Positions 45,060 to 53,484 are shown, counted from the first letter of the stretch. The stretch is DNA of 64,000 bases from Aliidiomarina iranensis (GCF_003987135.1 NZ_PIPJ01000004.1:1-64000); one strand, 5' to 3'. Numbers and translations are program-made. Notes: generated by a model not told the origin, from the letters alone.

Positions 45060-45863
45060 ATGGACCTTAACATGCAGTTTTCAGAAATATTAGCCGCCAT
45101 TGGCCCCGAAGCGAACCAAACATTACACCTACCTGAGGGTTGGAACCAAGGCCGTGCATTGTTTGGTGGCCTTACCGCAGGTATTACCTATCAGCACGCG
45201 CTGAACGGCGTAAACCCGAATCAGCAAGCGCGCGCACTTACCGTTTCATTTGTTGGCCCTTTGGCCTCTGGCGAAGCTAAGCTTAAGCGCCGAATACTCC
45301 GTGAAGGTAAAAACGTTACCCAAGTAAGTGTTGAAATCGAGCAAGGCGATGCCGTGATGTTAAGTGCCTTAATCACCTTTGGTTTATCACGCCCTTCTGC
45401 TGTAAGGGTCACCGATACACCTACTGCCGAGGTTCCCCCACGCGAACAAGGGCCAGCATTCCCGAAATCCAAGCTTAGCCCTGAATTTACTAATCACTAC
45501 GATTATCGTGTGAGCGTAGGCGGCATGCCGTTTAGCAATAACTTATCCCGCGAGTTTGGCGGTTGGATGCGCTACTCCCAGGAAGATAGCCCTATCGATA
45601 TTGGCTTATTCTTAGGTTTAGTAGATGCATGGCCACCGGCTGTATTGCCACATTTAGATACGCCAGCACCAGCAAGCTCGCTCACCTGGACCATTGAATT
45701 TCCAGAGCCTTTGCCCACTACTAAACGCACAAGCGATTGGTGGCAATACGTGGCCTATATCGATTATGCCGCTGATGGTTACGGGCATACCCATTCTCAC
45801 ATTTGGGATAACGATGGCAAGCTTGTTGCCATTAGCCGCCAAACCATTACGGTGTTTGGCTAA
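45060..45863 (+). CDS. Acyl-CoA thioesterase family protein
   Basis: 267-residue double-hotdog thioesterase of the TesB-like/4HBT_3 kind. 'GRALFGGLTAGITYQHAL' (about 29-46), 'SVEIEQGDAVMLSALITFG' and the second hotdog with 'WMRYSQEDSPIDIGLFLGLVDAWPPAVL' are typical. It hydrolyses acyl-CoA to free acid and CoA; chain length cannot be predicted. Met at 45072 is an alternative start; neither start has a strong ribosome site. Confidence 0.85.
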   Translation: MDLNMQFSEILAAIGPEANQTLHLPEGWNQGRALFGGLTAGITYQHALNGVNPNQQARALTVSFVGPLASGEAKLKRRILREGKNVTQVSVEIEQGDAVMLSALITFGLSRPSAVRVTDTPTAEVPPREQGPAFPKSKLSPEFTNHYDYRVSVGGMPFSNNLSREFGGWMRYSQEDSPIDIGLFLGLVDAWPPAVLPHLDTPAPASSLTWTIEFPEPLPTTKRTSDWWQYVAYIDYAADGYGHTHSHIWDNDGKLVAISRQTITVFG

Positions 45864-45872
45864 TTTAGCACA

Positions 45873-46706
45873 TTAGGCGAGCACTGATTGCTTATCCAAA
45901 GCATTGCCGAGCGCACTGAAATAAGTGAGCCAAGCACTTTGTAATTCGCGGTTCAAATCACTTGCTGGGTACAAACCAGCAAGTGCTGTTTCACTTTGCA
46001 AACAGCCGGAAACTAAAAAATGATTTTTTTGCGGCAAGGTTTGTATTGCTTTTTCAAAGCCTCGGGCAGCAAGCTCCTCGGGCAAACTAAAATATAACGA
46101 TTTATTCGCCGCATCAATTTTCTGGCAGTGCGTTACAAAACCATTGGCCGCATCACCTTCTTTGTTCAGAAATTGCGTTCGATACGCCTTATGCAAAAGC
46201 TGGTTTAAAGCGTGTGGATGATAATCATCACGTTGCAGCCAAGTGCTGCTGGCAAATGCTCGCGAGCTTTTCACGGCGGGAAACAGTTTCTGTGCAATAT
46301 AATGATCGAAGGCGTGAAACCACTCGTGCGCCAAGCTGCCGCCACCGGCATTCTTGGTAAGGGCGAGAATCCGGCCCGAAGGTTGATAATGGGCAGAAGC
46401 GCCCAGTTGGCCGCCACAACCAAAGGTTAGGGCTACTTCACCATTCATGGATATCACGGCCGGAGGAACGGCCAGAATTTGCTGTAAATCACAAAGTGCA
46501 TCGAAGAATAAGTTAGCGCTCACTTGCTCTTCTTCGGCAGTAACCCAGCGGCCTATCTTGATGCGATAAAAATAAAACTGCTGCACGATATCGCGAAAAC
46601 TCACGTTCTCACCTCGGCGATGATCCGGGCCATTGCGATAAAAAGAGCGCGGTTTATGGGCGCCAGCTTTGTGCGCTTGCATGATGTTGTAACCTATTTC
46701 ATTCAA
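45873..46706 (-). CDS. CLCA_X family protein (putative zinc metalloprotein)
   Basis: 277 residues. It contains 'SFRDIVQQFYFYRIKIGRWVTAEEEQ' and 'LTFGCGGQLGASAHYQPSGRILALTKNAGGGSLAHEWFHAFDHYI'. I recognise this as the CLCA_X / LPD1-like group of phage- and plasmid-related predicted metalloproteins. The HEWFH motif (HExxH) suggests zinc binding and perhaps peptidase activity. No signal peptide. It lies 91 bp downstream of the VWA operon in the same direction, so read-through is possible, but it is also found alone in related bacteria as far as I recall. A second start at 46682 has AGGTT upstream. Confidence 0.75.
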   Translation of the reverse strand: MNEIGYNIMQAHKAGAHKPRSFYRNGPDHRRGENVSFRDIVQQFYFYRIKIGRWVTAEEEQVSANLFFDALCDLQQILAVPPAVISMNGEVALTFGCGGQLGASAHYQPSGRILALTKNAGGGSLAHEWFHAFDHYIAQKLFPAVKSSRAFASSTWLQRDDYHPHALNQLLHKAYRTQFLNKEGDAANGFVTHCQKIDAANKSLYFSLPEELAARGFEKAIQTLPQKNHFLVSGCLQSETALAGLYPASDLNRELQSAWLTYFSALGNALDKQSVLA

Positions 46707-46763
46707 GAAAACTTAAACGCCTAATCTAATTCACAGTAGTGTGTTCGTTTGAACTTACTCAGC

Positions 46764-46793
46764 AACGTTAAGAAACGTTAAGTAACGTTAAGT
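46764..46793. repeat. 10-bp tandem repeat between CLCA_X and VWA genes
   Basis: Three copies of aacgttaagt just downstream of the last gene of the VWA operon. The remainder of the 91-bp gap shows no terminator. Confidence 0.85.
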
Positions 46794-46797
46794 AAAC

Positions 46798-47751
46798 CTA
46801 ATTCGGCAGGCCAACGAAAGCACCACGGTTGCGTTTCGCCACCGCTTGCATAAAAGCGGCAAACTGAGCGGCATTACCATAACTTTCGCGGTGAAAACCA
46901 ATACCATGAATACGAAACTTCGGCGTACCGTCAGCCTGCATATTCGCTTGGGTGATTTCTGTAACTATTTGATCTAATGAGCCGGGGCGAAAATCATCGC
47001 CAAACACATATAAGCTCACCTTGCCTGGCTCATTGCGATAAAGTTCAAGCGCTCGAAATATACCTACTTCCGGTGCACTTGCACCACCTCGGAAATTACC
47101 TAAGCCTTGAATCGCTCTTTGCCGCATGGTGTTGGTATCGGGCAACCAGCGGCCTTCTTGGCCGGAATACATAAAACTGCCATCCGCCGCCATAATCTGA
47201 AAACCTTGCATTTCCGGGTGGCTAGTGATGATATCTTCAACAACTCGGGTAACTTGGCGCCAGCCCTGATCCGCCGACATCGAACCGGAATTATCAATTA
47301 CAAAAATCACATAATCTGCATCTGTGGGTATACCGCCTGCTTCTGATGATGGATCATCCGCAGCATTCGCCACATTTATTCGTGCTTGCTCGGCACGAAT
47401 TTCATTGCGTAACGATTGTGCCTGCTGGCGAACCTGGGCAATACTCTCTTGCGCCCGAGGTATCGATTGCTCAAGCGCTTCTGCTTCGGTTTCATCGGCA
47501 CTGGCCGCCGCCGCAGCGTCATCCAAATTTGCCAGCTCGTTTTGCAAGCGTTCACTTAATTCGGCTATTCGGCCCTGTACCGCAAGTAATTGCTCAATCC
47601 GTATTGTCACTTCCGAGGCCGAGGCTTCCGAGGGAACATCCGCATTGCGGGCAAGCAAAACAAGCAAAACCACAGCACCAAACGCACAGGAAATGATATC
47701 CAAAAAAGATAAGCTAAATATTTCTACTGGTGGGCGCTTTATTTTCCGCAT
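46798..47751 (-). CDS. VWA-domain protein with TolR/MotB-like N-terminal helix (second copy)
   Basis: 317 residues. A short cytoplasmic tail is followed by one membrane helix 'FLDIISCAFGAVVLLVLLA' (about 16-34) with Asp18 at its cytoplasmic edge, then a coiled coil (about 45-128) and a periplasmic VWA domain. The MIDAS DxSxS is Asp153-Ser155-Ser157 ('FVIDNSGSM'), with 'FRGGAS' and 'FGDDF' as later metal-site elements. The helix and its Asp mimic ExbD, TolR and MotB, the rotating partners of MotA/TolQ channels. Start: a GGGGGAT site, inside the end of the 44-residue ORF, so translation is coupled. Last gene of the operon. Confidence 0.88.
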   Translation of the reverse strand: MRKIKRPPVEIFSLSFLDIISCAFGAVVLLVLLARNADVPSEASASEVTIRIEQLLAVQGRIAELSERLQNELANLDDAAAAASADETEAEALEQSIPRAQESIAQVRQQAQSLRNEIRAEQARINVANAADDPSSEAGGIPTDADYVIFVIDNSGSMSADQGWRQVTRVVEDIITSHPEMQGFQIMAADGSFMYSGQEGRWLPDTNTMRQRAIQGLGNFRGGASAPEVGIFRALELYRNEPGKVSLYVFGDDFRPGSLDQIVTEITQANMQADGTPKFRIHGIGFHRESYGNAAQFAAFMQAVAKRNRGAFVGLPN

Positions 47752-47873
47752 GATTTATCCCCCACAGATTTCCGCGCACTGTCTGCGAATATGCCTGCGA
47801 ATACAAGTGCCAGCGCGCTCGCTACTAATCGTTTCAGTAATCGCCCCAGTAATCGCCTCACTAATCTCGGCAT
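47739..47873 (-). CDS. 44-residue basic/hydrophobic peptide between the VWA genes
   Basis: A short ORF whose ATG overlaps the stop codon of the upstream VWA gene (TAATG) and has AGGAGT eight bases upstream. It ends 13 bp inside the downstream VWA gene. The sequence starts MPRLVRRLLGRLLKRLV, a strongly basic amphipathic stretch built by a 12-bp tandem repeat, then a hydrophobic segment (about 17-30) and a polar Lys-rich end. The perfect coupling at both ends argues for translation. It may be a small membrane component, or mainly a device that couples the two VWA genes. No family is recognised. Confidence 0.6.
   Translation of the reverse strand: MPRLVRRLLGRLLKRLVASALALVFAGIFADSARKSVGDKSCGK
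47824..47870 (-). repeat. 12-bp tandem repeat in small ORF
   Basis: Four copies of a 12-bp unit (agtaatcgcccc type on the plus strand) encoding R-L-L-G/K. Confidence 0.8.
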
Positions 47874-48931
47874 TATGGCCACTCCTGGGAAGGAGCCAAG
47901 AATCGGCCTTGTGTTGCGTTTGCCCATTCCCAATACATGGAAGGTGCGAACGGGTCGCCCTCTAGCGGAAGCAGAATAATATTCATTCGATAATTGCCCG
48001 GCACCCGTTTTATCGTTTCTAACAGCAATTCCTGCCGGCATGCAGAGGAAATTGAGCGTTGTCGGGAAATAAAGTTTCGGCAGCGAAGGCCTAAACCCTC
48101 ACCCAAGGTAGGTAGCCCATCGGTTATTAAATAAATATCAGTAACATTCGGATTTGCAGCCAACAGGGTTTGCATGCCAACAAGCAAATTTGTACCACCA
48201 TCGGGTATTACCGTATCGACTTCATCCGCAATTTGCCGCAAAGCACTGGTAGCTGGAACTGGGTTAACGTTACTCGGGCCTAACACTTCTGCGGTTTCCG
48301 AAAAACTCACCACAGTTAGTCGCGAAGTTTCGGGTAACCGAGCTATTAGCCAATTAGCGGCTCGCACATTGCGCCGCCACTTAGCCGTTCGCCGCCGCTC
48401 TTCTGGCGAATAGCTGAGCGCGAGCAACACATCAACCAAGTTATCGCCCATCATAGAGGCGGATTTATCAAACAAAATACCAATTTGTCGGCCTTCCACC
48501 ACCATACCAGTAATATAGTTTTCCTCACCGGTACCACTTAAACGAATATTCGAATCGGGCGTTTCAATCTCACCTAAAGCTGCAAGTTGCTGTTCTAGAT
48601 CAGCGATCACCGCAAGTTCGGTAGATAATTGTTGCAGTAACTGTTGTTGTTGCGCCAAACTCATTTGCTGCGCTTCCGCAGAGCTATCCTGCCGCGCTTG
48701 TTCTTCAGAAATAGCCGCTAATGCCGTTTCTATGGCTTGGGCAATATCACTTTCTTCACTACTCGCTGCTGCTATCTCTGCATCAAGCCGGTTTATTTCA
48801 TCACTGGGATCTATGGTTGCTGCGTAAAAATCAACCAAAATGAAAATCAAAATAACCGCACCCAAACCACATGCCATGACATCAAGAAATGACATATTGA
48901 ATGCATCGTTATTCCGCCGCTTTAACCGCAT
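47873..48931 (-). CDS. VWA-domain protein with TolR/MotB-like N-terminal helix (first copy)
   Basis: 352 residues. N-terminal 'FNMSFLDVMACGLGAVILIFILV' gives one membrane helix with Asp17 at its cytoplasmic edge. Then come a Gln/Ala/Glu-rich coiled coil (about 42-120) and a periplasmic VWA domain with a complete MIDAS: Asp155-Ser157-Ser159 ('FDKSASM'), 'DGGTN' and 'LITDGLP'. The helix is the same type as in the second VWA protein (SFLD-x4-Cys-x2-Gly-Ala), so the two probably dimerise inside a MotA/TolQ-type pentamer. The channel gene ends 21 bp upstream. Family knowledge: VWA domains bind proteins through a metal ion. The role here is inferred. Confidence 0.88.
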   Translation of the reverse strand: MRLKRRNNDAFNMSFLDVMACGLGAVILIFILVDFYAATIDPSDEINRLDAEIAAASSEESDIAQAIETALAAISEEQARQDSSAEAQQMSLAQQQQLLQQLSTELAVIADLEQQLAALGEIETPDSNIRLSGTGEENYITGMVVEGRQIGILFDKSASMMGDNLVDVLLALSYSPEERRRTAKWRRNVRAANWLIARLPETSRLTVVSFSETAEVLGPSNVNPVPATSALRQIADEVDTVIPDGGTNLLVGMQTLLAANPNVTDIYLITDGLPTLGEGLGLRCRNFISRQRSISSACRQELLLETIKRVPGNYRMNIILLPLEGDPFAPSMYWEWANATQGRFLAPSQEWP

Positions 48932-48952
48932 AATCAGCCCGCTTCGCTAGGT

Positions 48953-49726
48953 TTAGTGGTGCAAGTGAGAAAGCAGGTTCTTCTCACAAGAACCTTGAAT
49001 CTTTAACACCATCGCATCTTGTCGGCTGTTTAGGAGATGCATCACGTACATCAGCAGTACGGATATCAGTAGCGCCACCAAGGTTGAATTAAAAGCAAGC
49101 CCGAGCGATGCTGTCATACCCGATATATCACCGGCAAGGGCATCATCGGCTTGTGCTAATGCAGCACCAATACCCCGCACAGTGCCCACGAAACCTAAGC
49201 TTGGAATTGCCCAAATAAGAAAACGCACCATGTTATTACCACTTTCCAACTGAGCTGCAACGTTATCCACCGAAGATTCAATGGCATCGGCAGCATGCTG
49301 TACATTTTTTGTGTGCTTGAAGCGGCGAATACAGCTTATCCAGGTTGCTAAAGCGGGGTTCTCCCGATATTTCGAGCCTTCCAATTGGCTAAGAGCCAAG
49401 TTTACATCTAGGGGCTCAGATTTATCATGATCGGCAAGAAAATCCTGGTTATAAATAGCCTCTTCATCCACCAAACGCCATATTTTGTAAGCCATTAAGA
49501 ACAAGCATACGAGCATTAAGGAAATACAAATTTGTTGCTCTACGCCGTTGAGTACAACCCACAAGGTAGAAAGCGCAATAGTGCCCTCTGCGCTTACTAA
49601 TTGCTCCGCTGCGGGCCTGACCATGCCTGCATAGAACAGCTGCACGAGGGTGAACGATAGCGCCACCACAATAAAGCTCACCAAGACGCCTGGATTCATG
49701 GATGCATTCGGGTTATGAAGTTTCAT
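48953..49726 (-). CDS. MotA/TolQ/ExbB proton-channel family protein
   Basis: 257-residue inner-membrane protein. Helices lie at about 12-32 and 62-86, then a cytoplasmic stretch, then 'FLIWAIPSLGFVGTVRGIGAALAQA' (about 167-191) and 'GMTASLGLAFNSTLVALLISVLLM' (about 201-224). The last two are the MotA/TolQ/ExbB signature helices that line the proton path. Such proteins form pentamers around a dimer of single-helix partners (MotB, TolR, ExbD). Here the only candidates for that partner are the two VWA proteins encoded immediately downstream. The ribosome site TTAGGT lies 8 bp before ATG. Confidence 0.9.
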   Translation of the reverse strand: MKLHNPNASMNPGVLVSFIVVALSFTLVQLFYAGMVRPAAEQLVSAEGTIALSTLWVVLNGVEQQICISLMLVCLFLMAYKIWRLVDEEAIYNQDFLADHDKSEPLDVNLALSQLEGSKYRENPALATWISCIRRFKHTKNVQHAADAIESSVDNVAAQLESGNNMVRFLIWAIPSLGFVGTVRGIGAALAQADDALAGDISGMTASLGLAFNSTLVALLISVLLMYVMHLLNSRQDAMVLKIQGSCEKNLLSHLHH

Positions 49727-49760
49727 ATGCTTTACCTAATGGTGGTGTTTGAACCAATAA

Positions 49761-49877
49761 TTAAATGTTTGTAGGGAAATCTTGTGGCGCATCGAGCGAA
49801 ACAAAATAAGCCGCGGCACTGGCACCTGCCAACGCTAAAATTAGGATTACTAAACCTATAATGAATCGTTTTCTCAC
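49761..49877 (-). CDS. 38-residue single-helix membrane peptide
   Basis: A GTG-initiated ORF with AGGTG a few bases upstream. It encodes a short peptide with a basic start (R-K-R), one membrane helix (about 5-25, 'FIIGLVILILALAGASAAAYF') and a short polar tail ending in Ile. It sits 28 bp after the FGE-fold gene and 34 bp before the MotA/TolQ-like gene, filling a gap in an otherwise tight operon. Size and topology resemble small accessory subunits of membrane complexes (compare YbgT/CydX or YbgE-type peptides; analogy only). Confidence 0.6.
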   Translation of the reverse strand: MRKRFIIGLVILILALAGASAAAYFVSLDAPQDFPTNI

Positions 49878-49905
49878 CGTTTCACCTATTTGTTAATCGT
49901 TACTA

Positions 49906-51945
49906 TTAATTATGATAACGGGCGATACGAAAACCGATATCGGCAGCAGCCTCGGTTTCTTGCGCCCGAGCACTGGCGCGCAAAAGCTGCATTTGCCCCG
50001 TTAAATAGGAAGCGCCTTTTACTACGTGGCCATTACCACGCTCTGGGCCCAAATAATCTTCAGCAGCCGGCGCAGTATTGTTATTGGTTACGGGCAATAA
50101 CTGATAAGAATCGTGCACCCATTCGCGAACATTCCCGGCTAAATCATAAAACCCATTCCGATCGGCAGGATAGCTACCAACTGGCGCTTTTCCTTTATGC
50201 TCATCCTCGTAATCCCGTAACACATAGGTTTGTTCCCCACGCAATGCTTCATCGGCAAAGTTAGCTTGATTATCGCGCAACACCGATTGGTTCCCCCAAA
50301 TGTATTGAGTGCGGGCAGCGCGGCGAAAATGTTTGGCTACGAATTCCCATTCCGCTTCCGTGGGTAACCGATAACCCCGTGAATCTTTATGTACGCCAAC
50401 TAAGCGATTGCCGGAAATTTGATAGAACGGAAGTAAACCTTCTTGCTCACTCAACCAATTCGTAAACCGCGCGGCATCGAGCCAACTGATATTCGTAACC
50501 GGCAACTCACTCGAAGTATCCCCTTGGCCGGTGAATCGTGCAAATTGGCCCTCTGTGATCTCATGCTCCGAAAGCCAAATGTTGCGGCTGAAGCTCACTT
50601 CCCGTTGCAGTTCATCCCGGCTGCGGCCATTCTCACTGGGGGGAGAGCCCATGGTGAACGGCTGTAAACTCACTGGCAGTAAGTTAATTCCAATGGTGTT
50701 GGCAAAGAGCGGCCTACCTTCGGCTCGGCGGGCATCAAACTCAGTGATAAGTTCAGCGTTCACACTGCGTGCTGCCGTGGCCGATGGTTGCACCTCAAGC
50801 TCCAGCGCACGATACCCAGGGTATTCAAAGCGAACCCTTTGCGGCACGGTTTGTAATTCAAGATCGAGCGGCACTTGGCCCTGAGCCACACCATTCACCG
50901 CAACTTCAGCCGGCACGTTGGCCGTAATACTCACTTCACCAAGTTGGGGCTGCAAATTAAAAGTAGTTCGGGCCTCGGCCCCGGGGGCTAATTCTAGTTC
51001 TTGCGTTGCCGGCCGATATCCGGCTTTCGAATAACGTACAAGTAAAGCACGGTTGGCATTCACCCGCGCGGGGTTACCAACCGGTTGCGCGTTCACGGTT
51101 AAAACACCGCCGCTTGGCTGTAGATCAGCATGCAATGTGGCCTTGAGTAGTTCTAGTTGATAATTTCTGCTCGCCTCTGGAGTACCCACGCTTAAACGAA
51201 TAGTATCGCTGATAGGCTCATAACCTTGGGCTTGAATTTGCACTTCATAGCGGCCACCAACTAGTGCTAATTCCAGCGGAGTAGTGCCTGCCACCTCGCC
51301 ATCTAGCGTTATTTCAGCACCTGCAGGAAGCGAATTTAATGTGAGTTTACCCAGTACTGGCTCGAGTATGAACTCTTGGTTGATTTCCTCCCCTTTGCGA
51401 GCAGAAATAATGGCAGTTTGGCTTTCATAAAAGGGGTGTGAAACCGTTAGGTTAAATTCGCCTTCCGGCAATTCAGCCTGAAACTCGGCGCCCTCGCCAA
51501 AAATAACGCCATCAATGCGCCAAACGGCATCGTTTAACGCTGGTGCAACTAATTCAGGTGCAACTAATCCTGGTTGCGCTAATGTCGGCTTAACCTGTGC
51601 TGCTAAGCGAGCGGGTTGCGGCTCTAGGGTTACTTCAATGGTGCTTGCAGTGTTGGCGTCAATCGCTACAACTTCCGGTAGGTAAAGATGAGCACTTACC
51701 TCGATACGGGCATTGTCACTCAGTAAATAAAGTTTATTCCCGAGCATGAAACCAACACCCGAAAGGCGCTTAAATTCGGCTTGCTCGCGTGCTTCGGTGG
51801 GCGATACAACAAGGGTAAAGCCTTGTAGAAGAAATAACCAAAACAAATAAAACGCCAGCACGAGTACTAACGCGCTAGCGCTTATCACCGCAAATAATCG
51901 ATGCTTGCGAACACCGGTATCAATGGCATTATCAAGTGCGTTCAA
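49906..51945 (-). CDS. Membrane-anchored PEGA and FGE-sulfatase-fold (SUMF1-like) protein
   Basis: 679 residues. A cytoplasmic start and one membrane helix (about 18-41) are followed by a periplasmic beta-rich region with at least three PEGA-type repeats ('LTLNSLPAGAEITLDGEVAGTTPLELAL' near 200; others near 275 and 340). A C-terminal FGE-sulfatase domain spans about 420-679 ('GYRLPTEAEWEF', 'NGFYDLAGNVREWVHD', 'DIGFRIAR'). Formylglycine-generating enzymes need Cys residues near the end of the domain; none is present here, so a structural or ligand-binding role is likely. A 15-bp tandem repeat (51539-51583) adds Pro/Ala/Leu/Val residues near 121-136. It starts 12 bp after the preceding gene. 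Confidence 0.88.
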   Translation of the reverse strand: MNALDNAIDTGVRKHRLFAVISASALVLVLAFYLFWLFLLQGFTLVVSPTEAREQAEFKRLSGVGFMLGNKLYLLSDNARIEVSAHLYLPEVVAIDANTASTIEVTLEPQPARLAAQVKPTLAQPGLVAPELVAPALNDAVWRIDGVIFGEGAEFQAELPEGEFNLTVSHPFYESQTAIISARKGEEINQEFILEPVLGKLTLNSLPAGAEITLDGEVAGTTPLELALVGGRYEVQIQAQGYEPISDTIRLSVGTPEASRNYQLELLKATLHADLQPSGGVLTVNAQPVGNPARVNANRALLVRYSKAGYRPATQELELAPGAEARTTFNLQPQLGEVSITANVPAEVAVNGVAQGQVPLDLELQTVPQRVRFEYPGYRALELEVQPSATAARSVNAELITEFDARRAEGRPLFANTIGINLLPVSLQPFTMGSPPSENGRSRDELQREVSFSRNIWLSEHEITEGQFARFTGQGDTSSELPVTNISWLDAARFTNWLSEQEGLLPFYQISGNRLVGVHKDSRGYRLPTEAEWEFVAKHFRRAARTQYIWGNQSVLRDNQANFADEALRGEQTYVLRDYEDEHKGKAPVGSYPADRNGFYDLAGNVREWVHDSYQLLPVTNNNTAPAAEDYLGPERGNGHVVKGASYLTGQMQLLRASARAQETEAAADIGFRIARYHN
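51539..51583 (-). repeat. 15-bp tandem repeat in PEGA/FGE gene
   Basis: Three copies of a gctggtgcaactaat-type unit, in frame, encoding L-V-A-P-E/A-type residues. Confidence 0.8.
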
Positions 51946-51957
51946 GCGCTTCTCCCT

Positions 51958-53457
51958 TTAAACTCGTTCATCACAGATGAGGGTTACTCGAATAGGGGCA
52001 GCGGCCTGCTCTACCACCACGGTGATAATCTTCGAGCGATAACCCTCGCGCCGCCCCTCGAACTGATAAGTGCCAGGCTTTAGAGAAAATGTATATTCTG
52101 AATGAATGCCCACGTTACCCTCACCCAAAACCCGCACAAAAGTGCGATTATCACTAGAGAGAATAATCGGCACCGGCTCGTTCGCCACTTCAATCTGTTC
52201 ATTAAGTTCGGTAACAGCCGCCGCCAATTTTGCACTTAAACTTTGATACCGCACAGCATTCGCAATCGCTTCCTCGGCGTTTCGCAACACCGCTAAATCG
52301 CTCAGCCGTTGCGGCCGTTCAATATAACGCTGCAATTGTGCTTGGCTTTGGGTTATCGCTGTTGCTTGCGTGAGCGCTTGATCGGATGCGGTGTGCGCTG
52401 GGTACTTTTGCAGGGCGTTGCTAGCAACCATGGCCACCGTTGGCCACTCATCAAGTTCTTGGAAAAGGGCAAGCTGTTGCTCTATTTGAGCTAATTCCCG
52501 CTCTGCTCGCTCAGAAGCAATACGCGCCCGCAAATCGGCTACCTCAACTCGCTCACCGCCAGCCTCAACCGCTTCCGAAAGTGCCGCTGTTGCTGCATCT
52601 AAATCACCGTTATCCAACGCCAGCACGGCTGTATTTAAAGCCTCTAAAAATGCTCTCTCAATGAGCTCAAATTGCACTACTTGCGCGCGTTCATAACCTT
52701 GTGCATGAGCACTATCAAGTGCGAGCAGTGCAGTTAGTAATTCACTTTCTCGTTCTAAGTTATTTTCCGCTCGCGCCGCGTTACTTTGCAGCCAAAGCGC
52801 TTGCACCTCTTCATACACATCTAAGCGAGGCTGCAAATTCAGGGCGGGGGTAAATCGAGGGTTTATGCGCAGGGCTTCACGGTCTAGCAATCGCGCCCGG
52901 GAAATTTCACCCGCAGAAAAAGCAGCCAACGCTTGTTGATAAACACTGGTATACGCAGTTTCAAAATCAGTGTTTAGCTGTTGCAACTGAGTATCTATAT
53001 TCAACAAAGCATTACGCGTAGCCGAATAATCCGCAGCAGTGTAAAGGGTATAGGCACTTTCCAAGGCGTTATCTAAACGGGTGAGCTGTTCTGGGCGCCA
53101 AGCTTCGAGTGCTTGATTCTGCCTTGCTTGCTGCAAACGTTGCCGAGTTTCTGAAAGTTGTTGCTGTATCGCCGCGCGTTCCGCAGGGTTAATCGCTGGA
53201 TTAGCGGTTAGGGCTTGGTTCTCGCCGTTTTCATTGGCCTCGGCGCTACTATGCTCAATGCCCTCTGATAGCTCAACCGCATTATCCACCACGGCGGAAT
53301 CTCGATTAAACGAACTGCTGAACGTAAGAATCAAAAAATAAAGCAGTGCGGCAAACGCAATAATAAGCAGCGATACCAGCGCTACCTTCGCTACTTTCGT
53401 TATTAGCTTTCGCCTTGCTGCTTTTATTTCGGATATCGAATCATCAATGTTAGACAC
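51958..53457 (-). CDS. Membrane-anchored coiled-coil protein with C-terminal PEGA-like region
   Basis: 499 residues. One membrane helix (about 26-50) follows a basic cytoplasmic tail. The periplasmic part (about 75-420) is a long Gln/Glu/Ala/Leu-rich helical region with TPR-like spacing ('ALAAFSAGEISRARLLDREALRINPRF'). The last 80 residues form a PEGA-like beta domain ('YTFSLKPGTYQFEGRREGYRSKIITVVV'). It has the same topology as the downstream PEGA/FGE protein, so both could scaffold the periplasmic space. Gene start and end are 12-28 bp from the neighbours. Confidence 0.8.
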   Translation of the reverse strand: MSNIDDSISEIKAARRKLITKVAKVALVSLLIIAFAALLYFLILTFSSSFNRDSAVVDNAVELSEGIEHSSAEANENGENQALTANPAINPAERAAIQQQLSETRQRLQQARQNQALEAWRPEQLTRLDNALESAYTLYTAADYSATRNALLNIDTQLQQLNTDFETAYTSVYQQALAAFSAGEISRARLLDREALRINPRFTPALNLQPRLDVYEEVQALWLQSNAARAENNLERESELLTALLALDSAHAQGYERAQVVQFELIERAFLEALNTAVLALDNGDLDAATAALSEAVEAGGERVEVADLRARIASERAERELAQIEQQLALFQELDEWPTVAMVASNALQKYPAHTASDQALTQATAITQSQAQLQRYIERPQRLSDLAVLRNAEEAIANAVRYQSLSAKLAAAVTELNEQIEVANEPVPIILSSDNRTFVRVLGEGNVGIHSEYTFSLKPGTYQFEGRREGYRSKIITVVVEQAAAPIRVTLICDERV

Positions 53458-53484
53458 AACCTACTCCTTTACCTTTAAGTTGCG

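Noticed and set aside
46798-48931. Tellurite-resistance (Ter) VWA cluster
   Set aside because: VWA domains occur in Ter systems, but there are no TerD/TerC/TerZ-type genes, and these VWA proteins are periplasmic with a membrane anchor.
46798-51945. Canonical Zorya defence system
   Set aside because: A MotA-like protein next to a single-helix partner recalls ZorA/ZorB, but the partners carry VWA rather than OmpA-like peptidoglycan-binding domains, and no helicase or ZorC/D/E-like gene is present.
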